A stretch of DNA of 64,000 bases from JACKII01 sp965202745 (GTDB lineage Bacteria > Pseudomonadota > Alphaproteobacteria > Bin95), in assembly GCA_965202745.1 (NCBI GenBank), contig CBDBCB010000014.1:124001-188000 (forward strand), in the 5' to 3' direction. The notes below the pieces were generated by a model. It worked only from the letters and a program-made list of their open reading frames with translations. It was not told the DNA's origin and made no database searches. Below, piece by piece: positions 16,843-26,501 of this stretch; the stretch's first letter is position 1; each line of letters opens with the position of its first letter. The position numbers and the translations under genes are program-made.

Positions 16843-18335
16843 CAAACCACTGTCATAATCGACTTGCGTTCTTGCTTGCCCGTAGCACGCTGCTCTTGGT
16901 CCGCCCGGCGTGTTGGATAGTCGCCGGTAAAACATGCATCGCAGAATGCCGGCTTATCCGGGTCGCGCCCAGGCTCGCCCATCGCGCGGTACAGTCCATC
17001 GATGGAAATGAAGGCCAAGCTGTCCACGCCGATCTCCGCCGCCATCTCGTCCAACGTCATGTTGGCAGCCATCAGGTCCTTCCGCTCCGGCGTATCGATA
17101 CCATAGAAGCAGGGATTGGCAGTCGGCGGACTGGAGATGCGCATGTGGATTTCAGCGGCACCGGCAGCCCGCATCATCTCCACGATTTTGCGGCTGGTGG
17201 TGCCTCGCACAATGCTGTCATCAACCAGCACAATACGTTTACCCTCTACCATCGAGCGGTTTGCATTGTGCTTCAGCTTAACGCCCAAATTGCGGATGTG
17301 AGAGCTCGGCTCGATGAAGGTTCGGCCAACATAGTGATTGCGGATGATGCCGTATTCAAACCGTGCATCCACCACGGCCGCATAACCAATCGCCGCCGAC
17401 ACGCCAGAATCTGGAACCGGGACGACCACATCAACGCCGCCTTCCGGATGAGACTCACGAGCGAGTTCCGCACCGATACGTTGCCGGGCTTCGTAGACGT
17501 TCCGATTTTCAATCACGCTGTCGGGGCGGGCAAAGTAGATGTACTCGAAGATACAGAAACGGCTCTGACGTTTAGGGAACGGAAAGTAGGAGTGAACCCC
17601 CGTCTCGTCGACAACGATCAATTCGCCAGGCTCAACGTCCCTTACGAATTCAGCGCCAATAATATCAAAGGCGCAGGATTCAGAGGCAAGGATATGCGCA
17701 CCGCCCAGCGTGCCCAGAGCCAATGGCCGAATACCAAGTGGATCACGCACGCCAATCAGCTTTTTCTGGGACAGGGCAACCAAGCTGTAGGCACCCTCCA
17801 CCTGATGCAGCGCATCCGACAATCGCTCCACCAGCGTTTCCCGCACACTACGCGCAATCAGATGGATGATAACTTCCGTGTCGGTGGTGGATTGGAACAG
17901 TGAGCCCGCACCTACAAGCCTGTTATGCAGAATGTGGGCATTGGTCAGATTGCCGTTGTGGGTGATGGCAAAGCCGCCAAAAGCGAACTCCGCAAAAAGA
18001 GGTTGGATGTTGTGAACCGCCCCTTCACCAGTGGTGGCATAGCGGTTATGGCCGATGGCGGCGTAGCCCTTCAGCCGTTCCAGCACATCTTCCTTGTTCA
18101 GGATTTCCCCAACTTCACCGATGCCCCGGTGCGAGTGGAACTTGGCGCCATCAAAGCTGACAATTCCCGTCGCTTCCTGGCCCCGGTGCTGCATGGCATG
18201 CAGGCCCAACATTGTGTGGGTCGAAGCATCGGCCAGATTGCGGGGACCAAATATGCCAAAGACGGCACATTCTTCATGCAGATCATCATCGTCTGTTGGT
18301 GCGCTTACGGGGCGTTCAACGCTTTGGCTCGACAT
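16842..18335 (-). CDS. purF: Amidophosphoribosyltransferase
   Basis: PurF makes 5-phosphoribosylamine from PRPP and glutamine, the first step of purine synthesis. A short propeptide (MSSQSVERP...HEE) precedes the catalytic Cys in ECAVFGIFG, which becomes the N-terminus after self-cleavage. The glutaminase domain shows HRGQEATGI and HNRYATTG. The PRPP-binding loop is IVLVDDSIVRGTTS. It starts inside the end of cvpA (20-base overlap) and its stop overlaps the SDR start, so three genes are coupled. ATG 18335 was chosen because upstream residues read through cvpA without homology. Confidence 0.96.
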   Translation of the reverse strand: MSSQSVERPVSAPTDDDDLHEECAVFGIFGPRNLADASTHTMLGLHAMQHRGQEATGIVSFDGAKFHSHRGIGEVGEILNKEDVLERLKGYAAIGHNRYATTGEGAVHNIQPLFAEFAFGGFAITHNGNLTNAHILHNRLVGAGSLFQSTTDTEVIIHLIARSVRETLVERLSDALHQVEGAYSLVALSQKKLIGVRDPLGIRPLALGTLGGAHILASESCAFDIIGAEFVRDVEPGELIVVDETGVHSYFPFPKRQSRFCIFEYIYFARPDSVIENRNVYEARQRIGAELARESHPEGGVDVVVPVPDSGVSAAIGYAAVVDARFEYGIIRNHYVGRTFIEPSSHIRNLGVKLKHNANRSMVEGKRIVLVDDSIVRGTTSRKIVEMMRAAGAAEIHMRISSPPTANPCFYGIDTPERKDLMAANMTLDEMAAEIGVDSLAFISIDGLYRAMGEPGRDPDKPAFCDACFTGDYPTRRADQEQRATGKQERKSIMTVV

Positions 18336-19026
18336 TGTCAGCCTCCTTGGCGGCGCGCAGAAGGGGTTCTGCTCCGTCGCGCACTTCCTTACTATAGCCG
18401 CTTGGTACCTTGCTACCCTTGGTTTCCGGAACAGATGGCGCAGGCTGGTTAAATCCTTTGCGCAGCCGCTCGATTTCCGCTGCCTGTTTGTCGAGCGCCC
18501 GGATCCGCGCCGCCTCCTGTTCACCATCACTGGTGAGCGAGGTCGGCAGCACTTCTGCCAGCTTGCGCGCGCCTTCCTGCAGCATTGGCGTCACCTTCGC
18601 TTGGGTCACCCATTCGGGCTGCTCGTCTTCGGGCACAAACCACGTGAAAGCCGTATATGCTACCATGACCAGCAAACCGCCACGGAACAAACCGAACAGG
18701 AATCCAGCTGAGCGATCCAGGGTATTATGCTCTGATTTAGCGGTAGATTCAGCGACAGCGCCACCGATCATGCGCAGCACAAAAAACGAGCCGATAAACA
18801 GACCGCCACCAGCAGCCAGGTCAGCTGCAAACTCCGTCTCAATATGTTCTCGGGCGAATTGGCTGGCTTGTGGATAAAAGTAAAATGTCACGGCGACGGC
18901 CCCGATCCAGGTACCGAGCGAGAATGCTTCCCGCACCAGCCCCCGGGAATAGGCCATCCACGCCGAAAGCAGCACCAACAGTGCGACGGCAACATCCAGG
19001 ATGAAGAGATCGTCTAAATTCGGCAT
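18316..19026 (-). CDS. cvpA: CvpA family membrane protein
   Basis: The protein has 236 residues, four hydrophobic segments in the first 130, and the CvpA-type start FILDVAVALLVLLSAWMAYSRG plus RSAGFLFGLFRGGLLV. A charged cytoplasmic tail of about 90 residues follows. CvpA has been linked to colicin V export, biofilm and envelope stress; its exact activity is not settled. It lies between radA and purF, the usual alphaproteobacterial order. Confidence 0.9.
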   Translation of the reverse strand: MPNLDDLFILDVAVALLVLLSAWMAYSRGLVREAFSLGTWIGAVAVTFYFYPQASQFAREHIETEFAADLAAGGGLFIGSFFVLRMIGGAVAESTAKSEHNTLDRSAGFLFGLFRGGLLVMVAYTAFTWFVPEDEQPEWVTQAKVTPMLQEGARKLAEVLPTSLTSDGEQEAARIRALDKQAAEIERLRKGFNQPAPSVPETKGSKVPSGYSKEVRDGAEPLLRAAKEADNVEPKR

Positions 19027-19034
19027 TCGTATCT

Positions 19035-20429
19035 TCAGCCGCCTTCCCGAAGCCAATCGGCCAAGTTCGATAGCCGCGAAAAGCCAATCGGAGCAAGCCC
19101 CTTTGCCGCCACAGTCTTGCCCTTGGCATTTCCGGGTGCCAAGGCTGCCAGCGCCCGACTGAAACCCAGACGCTCCGCCTCGCGCAGACGGGCGCTTTCC
19201 TGACCCACTAGGCGAAGTTCTCCAGACAAGCCGACTTCACCAAACAGCACCACATCCCGCGGAACCGGCTTGTCAATCAACGCGGAGACGAGGGCCGCCG
19301 CCGCGGCCATGTCCGCCGCGGGTTCTGACAGGCGCAAACCACCTGCCACATTCAGGTAAACGTCCCGCCCCTGAAAGTCGTAAAGGCAGCGCGTCTCCAG
19401 GACCGCAATCACCATCGCCAACCGGGAGGAATCCCATCCGACGGCCGTTCGCCGGGGCGTTGCATAGCCAGCCTGCCCCACCAAAGCCTGGATTTCCACC
19501 AGCAAAGGCCGGGTGCCCTCAATCCCGGCGAACACCGCACTGCCGCTGACGCCGACGCCCTCGGCATCCCGCGAGCCCAGGAAAAGGGCGGAGGGGTTGG
19601 GCACCTCCGTCAGCCCGAGCCCTGTCATCTCAAACACACCGATCTCGTCGGTCGGCCCAAAGCGGTTCTTGACTGAGCGCAGAATGCGGTACTGGTGGCT
19701 CCGGTCGCCCTCAAAATAGAGCACGGTGTCCACCATGTGCTCCAGCACCCGCGGGCCTGCGATTGAGCCATCCTTGGTCACATGACCAACCAATACCAAC
19801 GGCATGTTGTGCTTCTTCGCAGCAGTGTTCAGCTCATGCGCCGCAGCTTTGACTTGACTGACGGTACCAGGCGCGGACTCTAGGGCCTCAACCGCCATAG
19901 TCTGGATGGAATCGATCACCACAAGCCCGTGCTCGCCGTTCATCGCCGCCGCAATCGCACCCACCTGCGTTGCAGAAGCCAGATCGACTCCGGCATCCGC
20001 CAGCCCCAGCCGCGCTGCCCGCAGGCGAACTTGGGCCACGCCCTCCTCGCCGGAAACATAGAGCGTGCGCTTGCCACTGACCGCCGCAGCCTTCGCTGCC
20101 ACCTGCAACAGCAGGGTAGACTTGCCGATACCGGGATCACCGCCGATCAACAGGCAACCGCCCGGCACCAGACCGCCGCCGCAGACATGGTCGAATTCCT
20201 TGATGCCTGTAATCAGCCGCTGGAGAGGCTCATCCTCGCCCTGCAAGGGCACCACATCCAGCCGGCCTCCCGCCAAGCTCCGGGCCGCAGCATTGCCTTT
20301 CGATACGGCCTGCAAGACGGACTCTTCGGCAATGGTGTTCCACTCGCTGCAGGCCATGCACTGCCCGGACCAACGGCCATGAGTGGTGCCGCAGGACTGG
20401 CAGACATAGACGGTGCGGGCTTTAGCCAA
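19035..20429 (-). CDS. radA: DNA repair protein RadA
   Basis: RadA is a RecA-like ATPase that helps branch migration in recombination. Visible parts are the N-terminal zinc finger CQSC...CMAC, Walker A in GGDPGIGKSTLLLQ, the RadA-specific KNRFG motif (SVKNRFGPTDEIG) and a C-terminal Lon-like domain (LFGEVGLSGELR). The start is taken as TTG 20429, giving LAKARTVYVCQSCG, because CCGGAGGATTGAGCGC places a strong SD 9 bases before it. This TTG lies 4 bases after the mlaF stop. The 18 codons further upstream overlap mlaF and lack homology. Confidence 0.94.
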   Translation of the reverse strand: MAKARTVYVCQSCGTTHGRWSGQCMACSEWNTIAEESVLQAVSKGNAAARSLAGGRLDVVPLQGEDEPLQRLITGIKEFDHVCGGGLVPGGCLLIGGDPGIGKSTLLLQVAAKAAAVSGKRTLYVSGEEGVAQVRLRAARLGLADAGVDLASATQVGAIAAAMNGEHGLVVIDSIQTMAVEALESAPGTVSQVKAAAHELNTAAKKHNMPLVLVGHVTKDGSIAGPRVLEHMVDTVLYFEGDRSHQYRILRSVKNRFGPTDEIGVFEMTGLGLTEVPNPSALFLGSRDAEGVGVSGSAVFAGIEGTRPLLVEIQALVGQAGYATPRRTAVGWDSSRLAMVIAVLETRCLYDFQGRDVYLNVAGGLRLSEPAADMAAAAALVSALIDKPVPRDVVLFGEVGLSGELRLVGQESARLREAERLGFSRALAALAPGNAKGKTVAAKGLAPIGFSRLSNLADWLREGG

Positions 20430-20433
20430 GCGC

Positions 20434-21198
20434 TCAATCCTCCGGCAGGGCCGGAACCGGTATCGGCCCGGTGAGACGGCCATGCACGAACTGGTCGAGC
20501 ACCGGGTGGCCGCTTTCCGTCAAATCGGTAACCGGCCCATTCCATTCAATGACGCCTTCGTACAGCATGGCGACATTATCACCGATTCTGCGGGCGCTCG
20601 CGATGTCGTGCATGATGGTCACCGCTGCAGCGCCAAGCTCTTCGATGGAGGCGCGGATCAATTCGTCGACCTGACGGCCGACCAGCGCGTCCAGACCGGT
20701 CGTCGGCTCGTCAAACAACAGCACTTCCGGCTCTCCCGCGATGGCGCGGGCGAGTCCGATTCGCTTCTGCATGCCTACCGACAAGCCCCCAGGCAATTCA
20801 TCACCGATAGCCGGGTCCAACCCAACCCGTTGCAGCCAGTCTCCGGCTTCGGCCCGGGCAGCCCGGCGCGAGAGCTTACCGAAGCGCAACGGCGCGAACA
20901 TGGCGTTCTCCCAGACCGGCAGGCTGTCGAGCAGCGCCGCATGCTGGAACAACATGCCAAAGCGCCGGTTCATTTCTGTCCGCTCCGCTCCGCTGAAGCC
21001 CGTCAATTCGTTACCGTCCAGAGTGATGCTGCCAGCATCCGGTGTGATGAAGCCCATAATGCATTTCAGCGTCACTGACTTTCCGCTACCGGAGCCGCCA
21101 AGAATCACCAGTGACTTTCCCTGTTCAACGGCCAGGTCAACGCCCCGCAAAACCGCGTGGCTGCCAAAGCTTTTGATGATGCCAGAGAGGCGCAGCAT
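20434..21198 (-). CDS. mlaF: ABC transporter ATPase of the Mla type
   Basis: This 254-residue ATPase has Walker A (GGSGSGKSVTL), the ABC signature region (LSVGMQKRIGLARA) and Walker B with the H-loop region (VLLFDEPTTGLD). It pairs with the MlaE-type permease encoded just upstream; MlaFE complexes move phospholipids between the inner and outer membranes. MlaD and MlaC genes are not adjacent here. It is followed 4 bases later by radA's TTG start. Confidence 0.9.
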   Translation of the reverse strand: MLRLSGIIKSFGSHAVLRGVDLAVEQGKSLVILGGSGSGKSVTLKCIMGFITPDAGSITLDGNELTGFSGAERTEMNRRFGMLFQHAALLDSLPVWENAMFAPLRFGKLSRRAARAEAGDWLQRVGLDPAIGDELPGGLSVGMQKRIGLARAIAGEPEVLLFDEPTTGLDALVGRQVDELIRASIEELGAAAVTIMHDIASARRIGDNVAMLYEGVIEWNGPVTDLTESGHPVLDQFVHGRLTGPIPVPALPED

Positions 21199-21203
21199 TC
21201 CCT

Positions 21204-21977
21204 CTACCGCGCGAAAAACAGTTCGGTGACAAAGTAGTTGGCGATCAGGATCAGGATCGCCGACGAGACCACCGCCTGCGTCGTTGCCCGCCCCACGCCT
21301 TGGGCTCCACCTGTGGACTTATAGCCGTGATAGCAGCCCATGAGCGTGACAATGAAGCCATAGACCGCCGCCTTTGTCAGGCCGCTGACAACGTCTTCCG
21401 TCTGCAGAACGTCCCATGTTTGCTGCAGATATGTCGCTGAGTTAAATCCCAACTTGGAAACCGCAACGATATACCCGCCCATCACACCAATAATGTCTCC
21501 CACCAGCACCAGAACCGGCATCATCAGCAGACCGGCTATGATCCGCGGCGCGACCAGGTAACTGTATGGATTGGTGGAAAGTGCCTCCAGCGCATCGATC
21601 TGTTCCGTTACGCGCATGGTACCAATTTCTGCCGCCATGGAGGCTCCGATCCGCCCCGCGACCATCAAGCCTGCCAGCACGGGGGCAAGCTCGCGGGTGA
21701 TCGACAGGACAACGACCATGGCCACCGCCCCCTCCGCTGAAAAGCGGGAGAAACCGGAATAGCTCTGTAGGGCCAGCACCATGCCGCTAAACAGCGTGGT
21801 CAACGCCACCACGGGCAAAGAAAGGTAGCCGATCTCGATGAAGTGGCGGACATAATTGCGCCAAAAGAATGGCGGGCGCACCGCATGGCTCAGCCCAAGC
21901 GCCGCAAAAGTTGCGACGCTGCCAATCGCGCGGCACAGATCCAGCATGACCCGGCCAATGGCGGCGATGGGGTTCAT
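21204..21977 (-). CDS. mlaE: ABC transporter permease of the Mla type
   Basis: The 257-residue permease has five to six hydrophobic segments and MlaE family motifs such as ELAPVLAGLMVAGRIGASMA and EIGTMRVTEQIDALEALSTN. It forms the membrane part of a lipid-transport complex with the MlaF-type ATPase whose gene starts 5 bases downstream. ATG 21977 gives the normal N-terminus. Confidence 0.9.
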   Translation of the reverse strand: MNPIAAIGRVMLDLCRAIGSVATFAALGLSHAVRPPFFWRNYVRHFIEIGYLSLPVVALTTLFSGMVLALQSYSGFSRFSAEGAVAMVVVLSITRELAPVLAGLMVAGRIGASMAAEIGTMRVTEQIDALEALSTNPYSYLVAPRIIAGLLMMPVLVLVGDIIGVMGGYIVAVSKLGFNSATYLQQTWDVLQTEDVVSGLTKAAVYGFIVTLMGCYHGYKSTGGAQGVGRATTQAVVSSAILILIANYFVTELFFAR

Positions 21978-21999
21978 TTAGGCTTCACTCTCCGAGCAC

Positions 22000-23070
22000 T
22001 TAATTAGAGCGTTTATAGGTACGAGCATAACGCTGCCCCAGACTGGTGAGGATTTCATAGCCGATTGTGCCCGCCGCGTCTGCAATCGCATCGGCAGATT
22101 GGGACGGGCCTATTACCTCAGCCCAATCACCCTGGCTTGGCCTTTGTGACAAATTAGTAACGTCGACAATAATCGAATCCATCGACACCCGGCTAACGAT
22201 CGGCGTGCGGGCGCCGTCAATATAGACCGCGCCCTTGCTGGAAAGCGCCCGGTGCAAGCCATCGGCATAGCCTAGTCCCACTGTAGCCAGCGTCTGGCCG
22301 GGCCGTACCGCCGCGCCCGCGCCATAGCCAGCGGTACCGACAGCAGAGACGTCGCGCACCTGCACGATCTGCACTCCCAAGGTAACTGGCTGGCCCATGG
22401 GATTGACCTTCCCGGGCGTCGGGTTCAGGCCATAAAGCGCCATCCCGGGGCGGACCATGTTTCCGCGGAAGTCCGGCCCCAGGAAAATACCGCTGGAATT
22501 GCCCAGGCTGAGCGGCAGGCCCGCCTGCTCGGCCGCCGCGTGCGCCGCAGCGCGCTGGCTCACGTTCAGCGGATGGTCTGGTTCATCGGCACAGGCGTAA
22601 TGGCTTATCAAGCCGGCAATGCCCAGCGCACGCCAGTCAGGCTTGGCCGCGATCAACGCCTGCCATTCCACCGGCGAGAAACCCAGCCGGTGCATTCCCG
22701 TATCCAGGTGTAGCCAGGCGGCAGCGCCCTTGCCCGCAAAACGCCACGCTTCCAGGTCGCCCGGATGGTTCAGCACTGGTTGCAGGTTGTGCTCCAGCAA
22801 CTCCTGCTCCTGCCCTACCACCGGCTCCCCCAGTACCGCAATGGCGACATCTGCCAGGACGGAGCGCAGAGCAATGCCTTCGTCCATGGTCGCGACGAAA
22901 AACTGGACACAACCAGCTTCAGCCAGCCGCGCTGCGACCGGAGCAACACCCAGCCCATAGGCATCTGCCTTGACCACAGCAGCGCAAGCCGCTGGTGCCA
23001 CCATCTTCCGCAATTGCAGCCAGTTGGCGGCGATAACGTCCAAATCGATTGTCAAACGGCCAAGAGCCAA
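22000..23070 (-). CDS. alr: Alanine racemase
   Basis: Alr interconverts L- and D-alanine for peptidoglycan. The PLP lysine is in AVVKADAYGLG and the second catalytic base Tyr is in GTAGYGAGAAVRPG. The C-terminal beta domain includes VSRVSMDSIIVDVT. The start is uncertain: TTG 23070 (LALGRLTIDLDVI) lies after AGGGGGAG and only 17 bases past the dnaB stop. The open frame upstream of it overlaps dnaB and lacks homology. The dnaB-alr order is common in alphaproteobacteria. Confidence 0.92.
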   Translation of the reverse strand: MALGRLTIDLDVIAANWLQLRKMVAPAACAAVVKADAYGLGVAPVAARLAEAGCVQFFVATMDEGIALRSVLADVAIAVLGEPVVGQEQELLEHNLQPVLNHPGDLEAWRFAGKGAAAWLHLDTGMHRLGFSPVEWQALIAAKPDWRALGIAGLISHYACADEPDHPLNVSQRAAAHAAAEQAGLPLSLGNSSGIFLGPDFRGNMVRPGMALYGLNPTPGKVNPMGQPVTLGVQIVQVRDVSAVGTAGYGAGAAVRPGQTLATVGLGYADGLHRALSSKGAVYIDGARTPIVSRVSMDSIIVDVTNLSQRPSQGDWAEVIGPSQSADAIADAAGTIGYEILTSLGQRYARTYKRSN

Positions 23071-23086
23071 CCCCGCGCATCTCCCC

Positions 23087-24589
23087 CTAATACATACCGT
23101 CGTCTTCGGTACCGTCCGAGACATAGTCCCGGAAGCGGGTGAAAGCACCATCGAAGTAGAGCTTCACGCGGTCAGTCGGGCCGTGCCGCTGCTTGGCAAT
23201 GATAACCTCCGCAATGTTGTGCACCCGGTCCATGTCCATCTGCCATTTTTCGTGTTCCTCGGTACCAGGGTCCGGTTCCTTTCGGCCCAGATAATATTCC
23301 TCGCGGTAAATGAACATGACGACGTCCGCGTCCTGTTCAATCGAACCCGACTCGCGCAAATCCGCCAGTTGAGGCCGCTTGTCCTCGCGTTGCTCAACCT
23401 GCCGCGAAAGCTGAGACAGCGCGATAACCGGCACATTCAGTTCTTTCGCAACGGTCTTCAGTCCCCGCGTAATTTCGCTGATTTCCTGCACGCGGTTGTC
23501 AGAACGCGATCCGGCAGAGCCCTGCATCAGCTGCAAATAGTCCACAACAATCAGGTCCAGATGCCCATGGGTGCGCAGCAACCGCCGCGCCCGTGCGCGC
23601 ATGTTGGCAACTGAAATTGCCGGCGTGTCGTCGATGAACAGGGTGAGGTTGTTGAGTTTCTGGCTCGCGGCAAACACCCGCTCAAACTGTGGTTGGTCGA
23701 TCTGACCACGGCGAATCTGGTCTGAGGGAACTTCAGACTGCTCGCCCAGAATACGCAACGCCAACTGCTCAGCGGACATTTCCAGCGAGAAAATGGCGAC
23801 GTTGTGGCTATCACGGTGGACCATATTACCCTGGTCGTCCCGCTCCGAGCTGGAAGCCGCGGCAGCGTTGAAGGCAATATTGGTGGCGAGCGCCGTTTTT
23901 CCCATGGCAGGCCTGGCCGCAAGGATCAGCAGGTCCGACTTCTGCAAGCCGCCCAGCAACCGGTCCAGATCGACAAATCCGGAGGTCACGCCGGTCAGCC
24001 GCCCTTCGCGCTGATAGGCGGCCTCCACCATACGCAGCGTTTCCTTCAGCGTATGGCTGAATGCCTGGAAATCGCCTTTGCCGTCACCGGTTGCCGCCAG
24101 ATTGAAAAGCCCCTGCTCGGCGGCCTCGATCTGTTCGGCGGCGTCCAGTTCATTGTCCGGGCGGAAGGCGTCGTTTACCACGTCTTCCCCGATGCCGATC
24201 AGGGCGCGGCGCAGGTACAGGTCATGAACCAACCGGCCATAGTGCAGCGGATCGATGATGGTCAGCGCATTCGCCGTCAACTCGCCCAGGTACTGGACCC
24301 CGCCCAGCTCTTCCAGCGTCTCCTCCTGCGCCAGCACATGCCGCAGGGTCCGGGCATCCGCGGTGCCACCGCCCTCAATGACACGCTTGGCAGCCGCAAA
24401 TATTTTCTGGTGCGCCGGGTCGGCAAAGTGCTCCGACAACAGAAAGTCAGCGACTTTGTCGAAATTGTTGTTGCTGGCCAAAATCGCGCCAAGCAGCGCC
24501 ATTTCCGCATCCAGATTGGCGGGTGGCTCGCGTGTCGGTGCAGCAAAGCTGGACACGCCGGGCATCGGCAGGGGTGTGGTGATATTCAT
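23087..24589 (-). CDS. dnaB: Replicative DNA helicase
   Basis: The 500-residue helicase has the N-terminal DnaB domain (about 25-125) and the RecA-like C-terminal ATPase with Walker A ARPAMGKTALATNIA and DLIVVDYLQLMQG as Walker B. ALSQLSRQVEQREDKRPQLA contains the arginine-rich motif. DnaB unwinds DNA at the replication fork. It ends with a TAG stop exactly where the family ends (DDGMY), which matters for judging the in-frame TAGs elsewhere in the window. Confidence 0.96.
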   Translation of the reverse strand: MNITTPLPMPGVSSFAAPTREPPANLDAEMALLGAILASNNNFDKVADFLLSEHFADPAHQKIFAAAKRVIEGGGTADARTLRHVLAQEETLEELGGVQYLGELTANALTIIDPLHYGRLVHDLYLRRALIGIGEDVVNDAFRPDNELDAAEQIEAAEQGLFNLAATGDGKGDFQAFSHTLKETLRMVEAAYQREGRLTGVTSGFVDLDRLLGGLQKSDLLILAARPAMGKTALATNIAFNAAAASSSERDDQGNMVHRDSHNVAIFSLEMSAEQLALRILGEQSEVPSDQIRRGQIDQPQFERVFAASQKLNNLTLFIDDTPAISVANMRARARRLLRTHGHLDLIVVDYLQLMQGSAGSRSDNRVQEISEITRGLKTVAKELNVPVIALSQLSRQVEQREDKRPQLADLRESGSIEQDADVVMFIYREEYYLGRKEPDPGTEEHEKWQMDMDRVHNIAEVIIAKQRHGPTDRVKLYFDGAFTRFRDYVSDGTEDDGMY

Positions 24590-24748
24590 GAACGGATTTT
24601 ACTCGATTCTCCCTTGTTCCGAGAGCCCAACCGAATCAATTCGACCTGTGGATAGCGGGAATTAGGCGCATAACATGTCCGCTCGCTTGACAGAAGGCCG
24701 GTCGCCGTGGCCTTTCGCGGCACACGCCTAATTGCCGGAGTAATAATA

Positions 24749-25456
24749 ATGACCGACCGCCTGACCGAGGCTGAGCTTGACGCTCTGCGCGCGCTTGACA
24801 CCCCCACTGTCTGCAACGCACTGGAAGAAATTGATTCCAAGTTCCGCAACAACGGCTTCACGCACGCGCCACTGGTGTGCCCCTTTCCCGATCTGCCGCC
24901 CATCGTCGGCTATGCGCGCACGGCCACCTGCCGCAGCGTCTTTCCCGCGGACCGGAACGCCGCTGAGGCGACAGCCTTCCGTGTGGCTTATTATGAGTAT
25001 GTGAACAAAGGCGACGAGCCTAAAATCATCCTGATCCAGGACCTGGATGGGCCGAACGTCGGCTATGGTGCTTTCTGGGGCGAGGTGCAGTCCAATGTGC
25101 ACAAGGCGCTCGGCTGCCTGGGCGTCGTCACCGACGGCTGTATCCGCGATATCCCGGATTGGGCGGAGGGCTTTCAGGCCCTGGCAGGCTCCATCAAGCC
25201 AAGCCACGCGCATGTTCACGCCGTCACCTATGGTGGACAGGTGATGATCTCCGGCATGATCGTTAACCATGGCGACCTGATTCACGCTGACCAGCATGGC
25301 GCGGTCATGATTCCGATGGACGTCGCCCGCGAAGTGCCAGCTGCCGCCGCCCGTATCGCGGCCAAGGAGAAAGTGGTGCTCGACATCGCCAAATCACAGG
25401 ACTTCTCCTTCGAGAAGCTGCGCAACGCCATCGCCGGCCCGAAAGACATCCACTAA
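24749..25456 (+). CDS. RraA-family protein (HMG/CHA aldolase-like)
   Basis: The 235-residue protein has the RraA/dimethylmenaquinone-methyltransferase-like fold. Signature parts are TPTVCNALEEID, GYARTATCRS, GCLGVVTDGCIRDIP and GDLIHADQHGAVMIP. The GxxxDGxxRD-type loop (VVTDGCIRD) matches the metal and 2-oxo-acid site of 4-hydroxy-4-methyl-2-oxoglutarate aldolases. Whether it is an aldolase or an RNase E regulator cannot be told. ATG 24749 follows GGAG; an upstream start at 24707 is less likely. Its TAA overlaps the next ATG. Confidence 0.82.
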   Translation: MTDRLTEAELDALRALDTPTVCNALEEIDSKFRNNGFTHAPLVCPFPDLPPIVGYARTATCRSVFPADRNAAEATAFRVAYYEYVNKGDEPKIILIQDLDGPNVGYGAFWGEVQSNVHKALGCLGVVTDGCIRDIPDWAEGFQALAGSIKPSHAHVHAVTYGGQVMISGMIVNHGDLIHADQHGAVMIPMDVAREVPAAAARIAAKEKVVLDIAKSQDFSFEKLRNAIAGPKDIH

Positions 25457-25974
25457 TGGTTCTTCATCCGATTGTCATCGCTGCCATGGCGGCGATGGCA
25501 GTTCTGATTGTCGTCTCCAATATTGCGGTCGAAATACCGATCAATGATTGGCTGACCTGGGGGGCGCTTACTTACCCGGTCTGTTTCCTGGTGACCGACC
25601 TGACCAACCGCCGGTTCGGCGCTGGCATTGCCCGCAAAGTGGTCTATGTCGGCTTCGCGGTCGGCGTGGCCATGTCGCTGGTGTTCGCGAACGAGCGCAT
25701 CGCCATCGCCTCCGGCAACGCTTTTCTGGTTGCCCAACTACTCGACATTGGGGTGTTTGACCGCCTGCGCCGCGCCTCCTGGTGGCAAGCGCCACTAGCG
25801 TCATCCCTGGTAGGGTCGGCCGTAGACACCGCGCTGTTCTTCAGCCTGGCGTTTGCGTTCACGGGCCTGCCTTGGGTTACCTGGGCTGTCGGTGATTTCG
25901 GCGTAAAGGTAACGGTTGCATTGGTGATGCTGGTGCCGTTCCGCCTATTGATGCCGACATTGCGACCTATTTAA
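25456..25974 (+). CDS. yhhQ: Queuosine precursor transporter
   Basis: The 172-residue integral membrane protein belongs to the VUT/YhhQ family, which imports queuosine precursors for tRNA modification. Typical segments are LTYPVCFLVTDLTNRRFG near residues 37-54, a central GNAFLVAQLLDIGVFDRLR, and the C-terminal PFRLLMP. There are about five to six membrane spans. The start overlaps the stop of the RraA-family gene by one base. Confidence 0.88.
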   Translation: MVLHPIVIAAMAAMAVLIVVSNIAVEIPINDWLTWGALTYPVCFLVTDLTNRRFGAGIARKVVYVGFAVGVAMSLVFANERIAIASGNAFLVAQLLDIGVFDRLRRASWWQAPLASSLVGSAVDTALFFSLAFAFTGLPWVTWAVGDFGVKVTVALVMLVPFRLLMPTLRPI

Positions 25975-26032
25975 AAATACTCAACAATTGGCGCGAATTG
26001 ACATAGATTGACAAAACCTGAAGGAGAAAATC

Positions 26033-26476
26033 ATGAGGATCGCCCCTGCACTAGCGGCCATATTGGTCGGACTTCAATTAGGCGCTTGCTCGACGATCAC
26101 ACAGGGCACAGATCAAGAAATTTACATTTCCACATCCCCGATGGCTGCAGACTATACGCTTGAGAGGCAGGGTGAAAAAATCGCTGAAATCGCCTCAACA
26201 CCTGGCAGTGTGACGGTCACAAAAACCAAACACGACATAACGATTACCTGCAACAAAGATGGCTACCAAACCGCAACTTACCTCAACAATAGCGGTTGGG
26301 AATCAGCTTTGGGTGCGGCGGGAATCGCGTTGGATGTGATTTTAACCTTGGGCGCTAGCAGCGCTATCGATTCAATGACCAGCGCTGACAATAAGTACGA
26401 GCCGTCTGTCAATATAACGCTGGTTCCGGCTGAAGCCCCCAAAGAAGCAGAGACAATGAAGAAGCCCGCCTCCTAA
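26033..26476 (+). CDS. Lipoprotein of unknown function, PEGA-like
   Basis: This 147-residue protein has a type II signal peptide ending in the lipobox LGAC (Cys19), so it is lipid-anchored. The body has beta strands like a PEGA domain (STPGSVTVTKTKHDITITCNKDGYQ), then a hydrophobic helix GAAGIALDVILTLGASSAID and a charged tail. ATG follows AAGGAG. Two TTGACA sequences at about 25999 and 26009 lie upstream and one may be a -35 box. It is a little more AT-rich than its neighbours. Confidence 0.75.
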   Translation: MRIAPALAAILVGLQLGACSTITQGTDQEIYISTSPMAADYTLERQGEKIAEIASTPGSVTVTKTKHDITITCNKDGYQTATYLNNSGWESALGAAGIALDVILTLGASSAIDSMTSADNKYEPSVNITLVPAEAPKEAETMKKPAS

Positions 26477-26501
26477 GGTGCCTGTCCGGTCAGGCAGACG
26501 C

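Noticed and set aside
16872..17903. 343-codon open frame on the plus strand
   Set aside because: It lies entirely within purF on the other strand. Long antisense frames are common in G+C-rich coding DNA.
24687..24692. TTGACA as the -35 box of the RraA-family gene
   Set aside because: No acceptable -10 hexamer lies 16-18 bases downstream, where the sequence is G+C-rich.
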